Shown one piece after another: positions 9,659 to 17,870 of a stretch of DNA of 64,000 nucleotides. This DNA comes from Roseivirga sp. (lineage in GTDB: Bacteria; Bacteroidota; Bacteroidia; Cytophagales; Cyclobacteriaceae). The stretch is from NCBI GenBank assembly GCA_021404565.1, contig JAAWWF010000005.1, positions 337,663-401,662 of the forward strand, given 5' to 3'. Both the position numbers and the translations under genes were made by a program. The notes under the pieces were generated by a model. It was given only the letters and a program-made list of their open reading frames with translations, did not search any database and had not been told where the DNA came from. The number at the start of each line of letters is the position of its first letter. The first letter of the stretch is position 1.

Positions 9659-9870
9659 TCTCAGGAGTATCAAAGAGAGGGCTATTGTTGGGGGATACCT
9701 TTAAGTGTTAGGATTTGTCATATGGAAATTCAGTATGTGTAAATTTCATTTTAATGTATTTAAAATTATTAGATAGGAAATAATTAAAAAAATATATTGA
9801 TATAACTTGTTATTTATATTTTGATTAGATAGACTTGATCAACCGAATTTTTAACATAACAAACATTATT

Positions 9871-10104
9871 ATGAAGAAAAGAGTAATGAAAATTGCTGCC
9901 GTTGTACTGATGGTAGCCGGAACTTTTACAATGACTGCTCCAGGGCTTTTTGGAGCAATGGCAGTAGGCAACAAAGATTGCGATGACAATTGTGAGTCCT
10001 CCACCGAATTTCACTGCCTGCTCACCTATGGTGACGGGTCACAGGTGATTTGTGTCAATATGCAGGTAAAAGGGACAACTCCGGGAGATATCACTCATAA
10101 TTAA
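9871..10104 (+). CDS. Small secreted four-cysteine peptide of a peptide/propeller cassette
   Basis: A 77-residue precursor. ATG 9871 is chosen over an in-frame TTG at 9835 because the ATG begins directly at a basic n-region (MKKRVMK) and hydrophobic core. The signal peptide probably ends near FGAMA (about residues 26-31). The mature part is about 45 residues with four Cys: DCDDNC, FHC and VIC, suggesting two disulfides. It resembles, without sharing an exact motif, the small NVEALA-type secreted peptides of Bacteroidetes that sit beside 6-bladed propeller lipoproteins. The gene is preceded by about 200 bp of very AT-rich DNA and followed by a hairpin, so it may be expressed more strongly than the downstream genes. 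Function unknown. Confidence 0.72.
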   Translation: MKKRVMKIAAVVLMVAGTFTMTAPGLFGAMAVGNKDCDDNCESSTEFHCLLTYGDGSQVICVNMQVKGTTPGDITHN

Positions 10105-10137
10105 TGATATTTCTTATTTTTTAACTATGTAATTTTG

Positions 10138-10164
10138 AAATGCACTCTTTTTTGGAGTGCATTT
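10138..10164 (+). promoter_or_regulatory. Intercistronic hairpin between peptide and propeller genes
   Basis: Arms 10138-10147 (AAATGCACTC) and 10155-10164 form a perfect 10-bp stem with a 7-base T-rich loop, 33 bp after the peptide stop and 13 bp before the propeller ATG. The tail (ACTATATTTTT) is only moderately U-rich. It could be a partial terminator or an RNA stabiliser setting a high peptide-to-propeller ratio. Confidence 0.6.
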
Positions 10165-10177
10165 ACTATATTTTTAT

Positions 10178-11245
10178 ATGATCAAAGAAAATATTCTGGC
10201 CTTAGCCCTTCTCTTCCTTTCCCTTGGTTCATGCAACTCAACACCTGACAACACTGATCCCGTCTGGGGTAGCTTAGATTTTATTGATTTGACTGGACAG
10301 GTGATGGAAACCGATTCATTGCCTTTGCCTTATCGCATAACTATTTCCACAGAAGAGAAACTTCTATTTGTTGTTAACAGGCAGGGAAATAACAATGGTT
10401 ACATATGGGTTTTCGATCTCGTCTCAGGAAACTTTCTCAAATCTTTTCTGAGGAGTGGTGCCGGACCGGGAGAGTTACTCCATGTTGGTCATTTGCAAAT
10501 ACTTGATCAGGAACTTGTGGTTTTCGGCACCTTAGAGAAGAAACTGTTGATTTATGATCTTCAGGGGATCAGAGCGGAAGGTTTGCCCATGCCAAAACAG
10601 GTTATCACCATTAAGGCCAATTCAGTTAGATCTCCCTATATGATTAATAACAACCTGATAGTAGATACACGTTTTAACTTCAAAGAAGACAGTATTGCCA
10701 GGCTGAATTTCTACAATGGAGAGGGAGAATTAGTGAGTATTTCAGGTGGTTTTCCTGATGCTTCTGCGGATTTGGGTCCAGTCCATCTCACAGAGGCGTA
10801 TCGGTGTTTTGTGGGAGTAAATGCCGGTAAGGTAGTACTGACAAACGCGTATACTGATCTTATGGAAATATATGATGAGCAGGGCAATCTACTGGAAGTT
10901 GTAAATGGGCCTGATAACTTCGAACCATTAATGAAACCAAGAGAATCAGGAGGAGGAGTAATGATTGCTCCCACATCTGAAACCAGAAGAGCTTACTCCT
11001 TTGTGAGCGTGGGAAATGACGAAATACTGTCTTTTTACAGCGGTGAACTGAATAGCAAATCACAGAACAATAAGAGACGTTTTGTTTTATTTTCTTCCAG
11101 CGGAGAACCTCTAAAGAGCTATAATCTGGATATACCGATCCTCCATTTTGATGTAGACTGGGAATCGAGGGTGGTATATGGTGTTACAGACGAGTACAAA
11201 GATGGAGATAATGAACTGGCAGTAATAACCTATAAACTCGACTAA
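10178..11245 (+). CDS. TolB-like 6-bladed beta-propeller lipoprotein
   Basis: 355 residues from ATG 10178, which starts directly on the signal peptide; an upstream in-frame ATG at 10157 would lie inside the intercistronic hairpin. The lipobox LGSC lipidates Cys19. The mature chain has repeated four-strand blades (WVFDLVSGNFLKSFLRSG, LVVFGTLEKKLLIYDLQG, LMEIYDEQGNLLEVVNG). It carries the SGAGPGEL loop seen in the Bacteroidetes 6-bladed TolB-like propeller family. It is presumably anchored facing the periplasm or the surface. Its stop overlaps the next ATG by one base (TAATG). A binding role for the co-encoded Cys-rich peptide is a hypothesis based on context alone. Confidence 0.8.
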   Translation: MIKENILALALLFLSLGSCNSTPDNTDPVWGSLDFIDLTGQVMETDSLPLPYRITISTEEKLLFVVNRQGNNNGYIWVFDLVSGNFLKSFLRSGAGPGELLHVGHLQILDQELVVFGTLEKKLLIYDLQGIRAEGLPMPKQVITIKANSVRSPYMINNNLIVDTRFNFKEDSIARLNFYNGEGELVSISGGFPDASADLGPVHLTEAYRCFVGVNAGKVVLTNAYTDLMEIYDEQGNLLEVVNGPDNFEPLMKPRESGGGVMIAPTSETRRAYSFVSVGNDEILSFYSGELNSKSQNNKRRFVLFSSSGEPLKSYNLDIPILHFDVDWESRVVYGVTDEYKDGDNELAVITYKLD

Positions 11246-11736
11246 TGAGGCTGTACCTGTGTTTGGCAAGTTTACTTTTTGCAAGCCTCCTGGCCTGTAG
11301 TGACCAGAGAAGCACAAAGTCATCGCAACAAATGACAGTCCTTACCTTTCCTAAAGGGATTTACGAACAAGGTTGTGGGATTGACTCGGATGAGGGAACT
11401 GATAAAAGATTACTCTATTACTTCGATGGTGATTGTGCCTTGTGCTTTGGTAAGGTCAAAACTATCGAAAGGCTGGCGGCAGAGGAACTTGGTCATGTCA
11501 AGCTTGTTTTTATTGCCAGAACATCAAAAACAGATATGTTTCGGCAGAATGCATTGAACGCAAAAATCATATCCTGTATTCAAATTGACAGCCTGGGCTA
11601 CTTTGAGCAGATAAATCCCGATAAAACTTATCTTGATCAAATGGCGGTTTTAGACAATGAGAATGGTATTCTCATAGAAGGTAACCTTATCAATGATCTG
11701 GAGGTGAGGTCTTCATTTAAGAAAGCTCTAAAATAG
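11245..11736 (+). CDS. CxxC thioredoxin-like lipoprotein of the peptide/propeller cassette
   Basis: 163 residues, translationally coupled to the propeller gene. The lipobox LLAC lipidates Cys18. A beta strand RLLYYFDGDC leads into a C64-A-L-C67 motif and a following helix, the layout of a thioredoxin-type active site. An extra Cys44 lies upstream. The usual cis-Pro before the penultimate strand is not seen (DQMAVLDNENG at the expected place), so redox activity is uncertain. The second cassette near 62 kb has a gene of the same size, position and architecture (CPPC). An envelope thiol-disulfide role, perhaps acting on the Cys-rich peptide, is inferred. Confidence 0.7.
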   Translation: MRLYLCLASLLFASLLACSDQRSTKSSQQMTVLTFPKGIYEQGCGIDSDEGTDKRLLYYFDGDCALCFGKVKTIERLAAEELGHVKLVFIARTSKTDMFRQNALNAKIISCIQIDSLGYFEQINPDKTYLDQMAVLDNENGILIEGNLINDLEVRSSFKKALK

Positions 11737-11793
11737 GGCTTGATTCCTTTTCTAATCGCCCGTTCCTCCCTTGATGTACGGTATCTCCACTTC

Positions 11794-11829
11794 CCGGTAA
11801 GCCGTCAACAGCTTTCTGTGGCTTATTGG
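11794..11829 (+). ncRNA. Compound stem-loop in the 3' region of cassette 1
   Basis: Outer arms 11794-11803 (CCGGTAAGCC) and 11820-11829 (GGCTTATTGG) pair over 10 bp with two G-U pairs. An inner ACAG/CTGT stem (11808-11811 with 11816-11819) is set off by a GTCA bulge. There is no U tract, so it is not a simple terminator. It is part of a 535-base stretch (11737-12271) in which no credible reading frame was found. Confidence 0.35.
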
Positions 11830-11997
11830 TGTGGAATGTGGTGAGTATTGCAATAGCCAGGTGTATTAAAATAAATAATATAAAACTATGATTTCCTAGA
11901 AAATGAACAAAAAATGATTTAATAAATAGATTTAACGTAAATAATGGCTAAATTGAGATGCCTTAACCAAAGCCGATAGTACAGAGTGTTAGCTATG

Positions 11998-12125
11998 GTT
12001 GGTATTTCCCCAACGCAGTATTGTATTTAAGCACCATGTGCTTTATTCATAAAGAGAGAACTTGATTATTCAAGTCTATTTTGGTTGTGAGAGTCTGTCC
12101 CCCAGGGCAGGCTCTCTCGTTTTTT
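11998..12125 (+). ncRNA. Candidate small RNA: run of hairpins ending in a terminator
   Basis: Successive short hairpins occur in non-coding DNA: 11998-12014 (GTTGG/CCAAC), 12029-12043 (AAGCAC/GTGCTT, 3-base loop) and 12060-12075 (ACTTGA/TCAAGT, 4-base loop), followed by the strong terminator at 12089-12125. It could be a separate small RNA or the long 3' untranslated region of the peptide cassette. No consensus promoter is visible just upstream. It was not recognised as 6S, tmRNA or RNase P RNA. Confidence 0.35.
12089..12125 (+). terminator. Strong rho-independent terminator
   Basis: A 12-bp stem (12089-12100 with 12105-12116, two G-U pairs), loop CCCA, then TCTCG and TTTTTT. It ends plus-strand transcripts about 350 bp beyond the CxxC lipoprotein gene. 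Confidence 0.8.
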
Positions 12126-12271
12126 ATTGGGTAGTTACGTGAGATTTGACTGTAAAAAGCGACAACAGATTATTGTCATAGGATAATCGGATTTTTGTCT
12201 TTTAGAAATTCAGTTAGATGGAGTATCTATAGATTTAAATCAAAGGGCTTGTAGTTGGGGATAGATAAGAA

Positions 12272-12745
12272 TTACCGCTCCTTCCACTCCTTCACAAATT
12301 TGAGATACGCACTCTCTGTAAGCCTCAGGCAGCGGTCCAAAATTGCTTCATATCCATCCTTATCAGACATAAGCAACTCTGAAGAGGTCCAGATAACACC
12401 TTTGAGCCAATAGACTTTGGCTACTTTCACATTCTGTGTTACGTTGTGGCATATTTCCTTGGCCTTTGTGATATCGGCCTCATTGCTGAGTTTAAGGTTG
12501 GCCAGTCGTGCAATACGAAAGAAGTTCTCGTCTTTCATATCAATAGTGATATAGTAGGTCCTGTCGTTGTAAGTAAACTTAACATCGCCATCATCGTCTA
12601 CTTCGGGGCTATAGCCCTTGTTACCAAGAAAGGACACATATTTGTCCTGGATCAGCTTTTTCTTGATTTGTGTTTCAGCATCAAACTGGGCACTTACAGA
12701 TAAGCTAAGACTGATAAAAAAGAGGGTAAATAAGAGTCGTTGCAT
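12272..12745 (-). CDS. Secreted YbjN-like protein of unknown function
   Basis: 157 residues from ATG 12745; the longer frame begins with a TTG at 12760. Signal peptide MQRLLFTLFFISLSLSVSAQ, then a small alpha/beta domain. The pattern KYVSFLGNKGYSPEVDDDGDVKFTYNDRTYYITIDMKDENFFRIARL resembles the YbjN/type III chaperone-like fold: helix, acidic turn, strand, and a strand with paired aromatics. There are two Cys in the C-terminal helices. It stands alone, flanked by non-coding DNA. Fold assignment is by pattern only. Confidence 0.65.
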   Translation of the reverse strand: MQRLLFTLFFISLSLSVSAQFDAETQIKKKLIQDKYVSFLGNKGYSPEVDDDGDVKFTYNDRTYYITIDMKDENFFRIARLANLKLSNEADITKAKEICHNVTQNVKVAKVYWLKGVIWTSSELLMSDKDGYEAILDRCLRLTESAYLKFVKEWKER

Positions 12746-12807
12746 TTCGGTTGTCTTCAAAAGCAGGGTATATCGCTTTTCCTAAAATAGTAAATTAGGT
12801 ATAAAGC

Positions 12808-12839
12808 AAAAAAACAGCGAGCCCTCCGACCCGCTGTTT
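12808..12839 (-). terminator. Terminator downstream of the DUF547-barrel gene
   Basis: Stem AAACAGCG (12812-12819) with CGCTGTTT (12832-12839), 12-base loop; on the minus strand it is followed by a run of seven T. It lies 95 bp after the stop. Confidence 0.7.
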
Positions 12840-12933
12840 ACTCAATCAACAACTCAACTATTAACTATTCTCACTTAGTCATTTCTTCTGAGACCATTGT
12901 CTGATATCTATCATCTAATGTCTCCTGTCTTAT

Positions 12934-14496
12934 TCATTTAATATACCTGAATCCAAGGTTGAAGGTAGTGCCACCACCGTCATTTCGTGAGGCAAAAAAG
13001 CTCGTGGTAGAAGCCTCTATGCCCAGCTTATCGGTGAGCTGGACTTTAATGCCCGCTCCGGCCTGCTGAAACCATTGCGACAATCCGAATTGCTCATCAA
13101 AACCGTTAGACACTCGCTCAAATCTTGGAGAGTACTGGTAAAGGGCAAACAGTGAAACCTTGCTGGATGGGAAGTAGCTTAGAATTCCGGTGACAGGAGT
13201 TCTGAAGAAATTTTCCTGATCATCTCTTCTGGCAAATCTGTAAATAAGATCTGTTTCCAGAAAAAGCCTCCACTGATCGTTCAGCTCCTGATCAAAGAAC
13301 ACCTGGTTTACCCAGGTATAGCGATCATGTGCCACAAATGCTCCATTTCTGTTTTCCAGATTTTTACCACCCGGAAACCAAAATGCTGACCTAACGGAAA
13401 GGTTATTCAACTTTTTAAAAGGAGTAAATCGTATGCTCGGCCCAAAGTTGGCCACTGCAATTTCGTTGATGTCTCCTGATTGAAAAACCGGGGAAAAGGG
13501 TGAGCTCCCGTTTGAAAAGGAACTCACCGTCACATCAAAACCCAAATTCAACCGGGATGACTCTGATACTCCAAATGTCACTTGGTAAGCAGCGTTGAAA
13601 AAACTCTGTCGCTGTGCCAATGACACCTTATCGCCTTCTCTGTTTCTTATTCTATTTTGTGTATAGATATTGTAGAAGGAATTGAGCTCTACTTGTCCTT
13701 TTCTCAAGAGTACCGAAGGCGTGAAACTCTGAAGGTTTGAAGTAGGCTCAACGGCCTTTTTTGACGATTGCGCGTTTCCTTTCTGGCCGTTCAAAGCCCA
13801 GTCATAGGTGTAGTAACCAGTTTTGTAACTGGTAGGAATAGCCTCATCGCGGTACTTGTTCAGGTACTCTATGATCGAGGGTGCTTTGTCTTTAAAATCA
13901 CCAGGATACCACTTGAAGATCTCAGAAAGCTCAACAATTTTCTTGCGCTTGTTTACCTGGATGAATTCATCATTGTTCAGGGCGAGCTTCGTGCGCTCCA
14001 GAATCTGTGCCTCCAGCTTTTCAGGACGGTAGGCGAATGAAGCGATCGGAGGACAGCTTATTGCGGCACATACCAGTACGAAATGCAATTTCTCATCTCC
14101 TGTTACCTTAAGCAGGTACTCCTTTTCCAGGTCGTTCAGTGTGATGTTTTTGCCGGCTATGTTGTGCTTTTTCCCTTCAAAGAATCCGCTGATTTTGAGC
14201 GGAGACTCGGTAGGGTAATCTTTCAGAATACCGTTAATCACCGAGATGTTATAAGCATTGATAAAGAATGCTTTTTTCTCTACACCACTCAGGCTGTTGG
14301 TGTTCATTGCAGCTACCTGCTGAACCAGAGAATTCAGCGACTCTCCGTTTTTACTAAGGCCCTTATAGTTGACCCTCCCTTCTGTTACCTGTGCTTTGAA
14401 AAAGGCATCAGCCTCATTCAGAAAAGCATCAAGCGACTGAGCCTGTGCTGCCAAACCGGCAAGCATCACAGCTCCTATCAATATTAACTTTTTCAT
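12934..14496 (-). CDS. DUF547 protein fused to a C-terminal outer-membrane beta-barrel-like domain
   Basis: 520 residues with signal peptide MKKLILIGAVMLAGLAAQAQ. Residues of about 25-240 form a DUF547 domain, with the diagnostic KKAFFINAYNISVINGIL and LHFVLVCAAISCPPI motifs and the NLNKYRDE-type end. From about 265 the chain becomes alternating hydrophobic/polar strands with aromatic girdles, ending in FNLGFRYIK. This is typical of an outer-membrane barrel of roughly 12 strands, or a porin-like domain. DUF547 is usually a stand-alone domain of about 250 residues, so the fusion is notable. It may tether a periplasmic DUF547 domain to the outer membrane. The next gene downstream of its promoter region (14524-15033) is co-oriented 27 bp upstream, so the two are probably co-transcribed. 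Function unknown. Confidence 0.8.
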   Translation of the reverse strand: MKKLILIGAVMLAGLAAQAQSLDAFLNEADAFFKAQVTEGRVNYKGLSKNGESLNSLVQQVAAMNTNSLSGVEKKAFFINAYNISVINGILKDYPTESPLKISGFFEGKKHNIAGKNITLNDLEKEYLLKVTGDEKLHFVLVCAAISCPPIASFAYRPEKLEAQILERTKLALNNDEFIQVNKRKKIVELSEIFKWYPGDFKDKAPSIIEYLNKYRDEAIPTSYKTGYYTYDWALNGQKGNAQSSKKAVEPTSNLQSFTPSVLLRKGQVELNSFYNIYTQNRIRNREGDKVSLAQRQSFFNAAYQVTFGVSESSRLNLGFDVTVSSFSNGSSPFSPVFQSGDINEIAVANFGPSIRFTPFKKLNNLSVRSAFWFPGGKNLENRNGAFVAHDRYTWVNQVFFDQELNDQWRLFLETDLIYRFARRDDQENFFRTPVTGILSYFPSSKVSLFALYQYSPRFERVSNGFDEQFGLSQWFQQAGAGIKVQLTDKLGIEASTTSFFASRNDGGGTTFNLGFRYIK

Positions 14497-14523
14497 TTCA
14501 ATACTAGATTTTGATGTGTTGTA

Positions 14524-15033
14524 TTAATTGGCATCGGTTTCGTAGATACCCTCTATGTCCATTAGCTGTCCAAAGATGTCTACCTCACCGGTAAGTTGAA
14601 TTCTGTTGTTCTCCAGCCCTGCTACGGTTGAAACATAGGCGATGCTTGTGCCCCGATCAAAGATGAGTTGACGGTTGTCAAAATCAAGTTCCCAGATGCC
14701 GGTTTTTATTCGTTGATCATCAGCTCCTCCGCAAAGTACCTCACCACCATCGTAGCGGTAGGTGCCATCTGCAAAGAAGGTGAAGGTATCGTCCAGTCGG
14801 CAAAGCTGAAATCCGCTAAGGCCTTCCAACTCAAAGGTCAGGGCTTTCCATACCCGACTGTTGTCGCCTGCAAGCTCTGACATAAATGTGGCTGCGGTAG
14901 CAGGAATACCATCAGGAGCATCTACAGGTGCGGTAGGCCCAGGCTCGTCAAGGTCTACCAGACTACAGGCTGCTACCAGAAACAGCGTGGCACTGAGCAG
15001 CAACATTGATTGTAGTTTTTTAAGGTTTTTCAT
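14524..15033 (-). CDS. Lipocalin-like lipoprotein
   Basis: 169 residues from ATG 15033; the frame extends upstream but without a signal-like start. The lipobox VAAC lipidates Cys24 or so, followed by a Pro-rich linker. The folded part reads as a small beta-barrel: SRVWKALTFELEG, FTFFADGTYRYDGG, KTGIWELDFDNRQLIFDRG, NRIQLTGEVDIFG. This 'W..G.W....D...L' pattern is that of Bacteroidetes lipocalin-like domains. Two Cys (LCRLDD and VLCGG) may pair. It is probably the first gene of a two-gene unit with the DUF547-barrel gene. Confidence 0.7.
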   Translation of the reverse strand: MKNLKKLQSMLLLSATLFLVAACSLVDLDEPGPTAPVDAPDGIPATAATFMSELAGDNSRVWKALTFELEGLSGFQLCRLDDTFTFFADGTYRYDGGEVLCGGADDQRIKTGIWELDFDNRQLIFDRGTSIAYVSTVAGLENNRIQLTGEVDIFGQLMDIEGIYETDAN

Positions 15034-15383
15034 GGTTGTCGTTATTAGTTTTATTTTTGTGTCTTCCAGGATTTCCCTTGCAATACACAACTTTCCAATG
15101 TGAATCGGACTATAGAAGTTCACCGGAAAAGAAGGTTTTTATCATAATTGGCGAAATGTTAACTGCCTGTTAGTCAGCTGTGATACTTTTGTGATAATTA
15201 AGCGGAAAGTTGATAAATGAGTGATCTTTCCTCACTGGAATAGCTAAGTCTTTTTGGGATTGTAAGTGGAGGTAGACGCTTAAACTTTTTTGTAGTATAC
15301 TGGTCTATGAATACGCAGTTGTGGTGATGCTTACCAGACTGTGGCAAACAGCACTAATGAGTAGTGCTTTGATGCAACCGAAT
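15034..15383. other. Divergent intergenic region
   Basis: 350 bases separating a minus-strand lipoprotein gene from the plus-strand MG2/plug gene. A TACTTTTG at 15184-15191 fits the Bacteroidetes -7 element TAnnTTTG but lacks a TTTG at the proper distance. The frame of the downstream gene is open back to 15321, with poor signal-peptide character there. Nothing else was recognised. Confidence 0.5.
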
Positions 15384-17861
15384 ATGAGAACAAAACTACA
15401 GGGCCTGTTGGTCAGCCTGATTCTGGCGGTACCGTTTCTTTTTGTTTCCGACTCCCCCGGAGATTTTGAAGACTTGCTTGCTAATCTTGAAAAACAAACC
15501 TACGACTATGTGCAGGAGAAGGTATATCTCCATCTGGATAAATCTGATTATGCATTGGGAGAAGATCTGTGGTTTAAGGCCTATACCGTAGCCGGACCTA
15601 ATCATACCCCAACTCCGCTCAGCCATAATTTGCATGTAGAATTGATCAATCCGGAAATGAGGGTAGTCAGGCGACATACGGTTTACTTGGACAAGGGCAT
15701 GGGAAAAGGAGACTTTGCCATAGCAGATTCTCTGAAGGCAGGTACTTATACCTTAAGGGCCTATACCAATTGGATGCGCAATTTTGACGAAGGCTTCTAT
15801 TTCAAAAAGCAAATTAAGATTTTAGACCCATTGGCTGGTAATAACTCCAATACTCCTGGAGAGCCCCCACCTCTGGAAATGCAGTTCTTTCCTGAAGGAG
15901 GTGATTTGCTGGCGGGAGTACCTGTGCGAGTAGCCTTTGAATTAAATGCTCATAAAGAGCTGGCAGGCAGGATAGTCAACGGTCGGGGAGGTGAGGTGTT
16001 GTCCTTTTATACCAGTCACAACGGACGCGGCCTGTTTAAAATCATACCCGAAAAGGATGAAAAGTACTATGCACAACTGGAGGATGGCACTCGCTTTGCG
16101 CTACCCCCGATAAAACAGGAGGGATTAGCCTTATCTGTAGATAACCTGTCTGATCAGGACAACATACTGGTGAAGGCCCAAACAGCAAATACTTTTATGA
16201 AAAATGAGGCCTACCTTGTCATTCATACACGTGGTCTGGTAGGTTTTGCCTCCAAACTGGAATGGAAGGGAAGTACGGCTAATGTGAAGGTGCCAAGAAA
16301 AAGTCTGGTGGCTGGAGTGGTGCATGCTACCTTGTTCAATAAAGAATGGATGCCGGAGGCGGAGCGGGTCATCTTTCAAAAACAAGACCTGAGTTCATTC
16401 AAAGTCAGCATATCTACAGACAAGGCTAGCTATGGCCCACGCGACTCTACCACCCTTAAGCTAAAGGTTACGAATTCCTTGAATGAGCCGATACAAGGCT
16501 TTTTCTCACTTAATGTCTTCGATACAAATCAGCTGAAGCCTGAAGCTTTCAAGGAGCATATTGAGTCATCACTTCTATTGAGCTCAGATATCAAAGGAGA
16601 AATTGATAATGCTGCACAGTATTTCAATACGGAAAATGAACAGGCGGCCAGCCAGCTGGATTTGTTGCTTATGTGCCGAGGCTGGAGTCGTTTTACCTGG
16701 AAAGACTTGCTAAACGACAAGTTCTCCACCCTGGGTCATCAGGTGGAGCAGGGCTTTAACATCAAGGGCAAGGTAACCCTGAGGGACAGTAAAAAACCGG
16801 CACCAAGGGCTACTGTAAAGCAGGTAGGCGTGTTTGAGGGGATTCCCATTTTTGCAGAAGCCATAGCCAACCGTAATGGAGAGTTTGAGATGAAAAACCT
16901 GCACTATTATGCGGGAGATGGTGCTTTGAAGGCTAAAGACAGAAAAAACAGAGACAATGTGGCTGTGCGGCTCGACACAACTTTGGATTTTGAAAGACAG
17001 CTGATGGTACCAGTCAGATCAGGCATCGGCACTGCCACTTCAAATGTTGATCAGGAATACCTTACGGGCATTAAAGAACGTGAGCAAATAGAAAGGGCTT
17101 ATAGCCTGGATAGTAGCTATACGGACTTGGGCACGGTGGTGGTTGAGGCGGATGCCCATCAACAGAAGTTCACAGACATGCAACGGGGACTTGTGTTCAA
17201 CAGGGGAGAGTATGGAGTAAACGCTACAGATCTGATGGTCAAAGGACAGAAGTTCGTTAATGCTCTCTTCATTCTTCAGGGCAGACTACCAGGTTTTAAT
17301 ATCACACTGGGAGATGCCGGAGAGCCCAATGTGCAAATGACAAGAAAAGTGTGGTCGATACGCAATCCGGACCCGCCCATTCAATACTATATTGATGATG
17401 CACCAGCCAGCCTTGCTGCCGTTACTTCCCTGCCGGCCGAGAGGATTGAACGCGTTGATGTGCTAAAAGGGATGAGGGCTACCAGTATTTTCGGCCCGTC
17501 TGCCAATGGTGGTGCGTTACTTTTTTATACAAAGACCCAGGAAGAATACAATGATTACCTTACCAGGCTGGCTGAGAACAAGATCATTCTGGATAAGAGC
17601 ACCATGAGCATTCAAAGTGGCTACTATAAAAGCCGCCAATTCTATAAGGTTGACTACAGGGGGGATTTGAAGAACGAGGTCAAGCCCGATCGCAGGGGCC
17701 TGATTCATTGGGAACCCATGATTGTAACAGATGAGAATGGAGAAGCGATAATTACCTGGTTCAATGCCGACCTTGAAACCAACATTCATATCAACCTCGA
17801 AGGTATCTGGGCCGGAGGTGTTCCGTTACGGGCTAGTGCAGAATATAAAGTGGAGAAGTAA
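15384..17861 (+). CDS. MG2-domain protein with a TonB-receptor plug domain
   Basis: 825 residues from ATG 15384, which starts the signal peptide MRTKLQGLLVSLILAVPFLFV. The N-terminal part carries macroglobulin-like MG2 sequence (EKVYLHLDKSDYALGEDLW, then LKAGTYTLRAYTNWMRN) and further Ig-like repeats. A carboxypeptidase-regulatory-like fold lies at about 480-560 (KGKVTLRDSKKPAPRATV). A plug domain follows at about 590-720 (LGTVVVEAD, GRLPGFNI, YYIDDAPA, ERIERVDVLKGMRATSIFGPSANGGALLFYT), ending in an Ig-like DENGEAIITWFNADL domain. There is no 22-strand barrel, so it is not a transporter. Proteins of this layout are widespread in Bacteroidetes; their role is unknown, possibly docking on a SusC/TonB partner. 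Confidence 0.85.
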   Translation: MRTKLQGLLVSLILAVPFLFVSDSPGDFEDLLANLEKQTYDYVQEKVYLHLDKSDYALGEDLWFKAYTVAGPNHTPTPLSHNLHVELINPEMRVVRRHTVYLDKGMGKGDFAIADSLKAGTYTLRAYTNWMRNFDEGFYFKKQIKILDPLAGNNSNTPGEPPPLEMQFFPEGGDLLAGVPVRVAFELNAHKELAGRIVNGRGGEVLSFYTSHNGRGLFKIIPEKDEKYYAQLEDGTRFALPPIKQEGLALSVDNLSDQDNILVKAQTANTFMKNEAYLVIHTRGLVGFASKLEWKGSTANVKVPRKSLVAGVVHATLFNKEWMPEAERVIFQKQDLSSFKVSISTDKASYGPRDSTTLKLKVTNSLNEPIQGFFSLNVFDTNQLKPEAFKEHIESSLLLSSDIKGEIDNAAQYFNTENEQAASQLDLLLMCRGWSRFTWKDLLNDKFSTLGHQVEQGFNIKGKVTLRDSKKPAPRATVKQVGVFEGIPIFAEAIANRNGEFEMKNLHYYAGDGALKAKDRKNRDNVAVRLDTTLDFERQLMVPVRSGIGTATSNVDQEYLTGIKEREQIERAYSLDSSYTDLGTVVVEADAHQQKFTDMQRGLVFNRGEYGVNATDLMVKGQKFVNALFILQGRLPGFNITLGDAGEPNVQMTRKVWSIRNPDPPIQYYIDDAPASLAAVTSLPAERIERVDVLKGMRATSIFGPSANGGALLFYTKTQEEYNDYLTRLAENKIILDKSTMSIQSGYYKSRQFYKVDYRGDLKNEVKPDRRGLIHWEPMIVTDENGEAIITWFNADLETNIHINLEGIWAGGVPLRASAEYKVEK

Positions 17862-17870
17862 CCTAACCTC

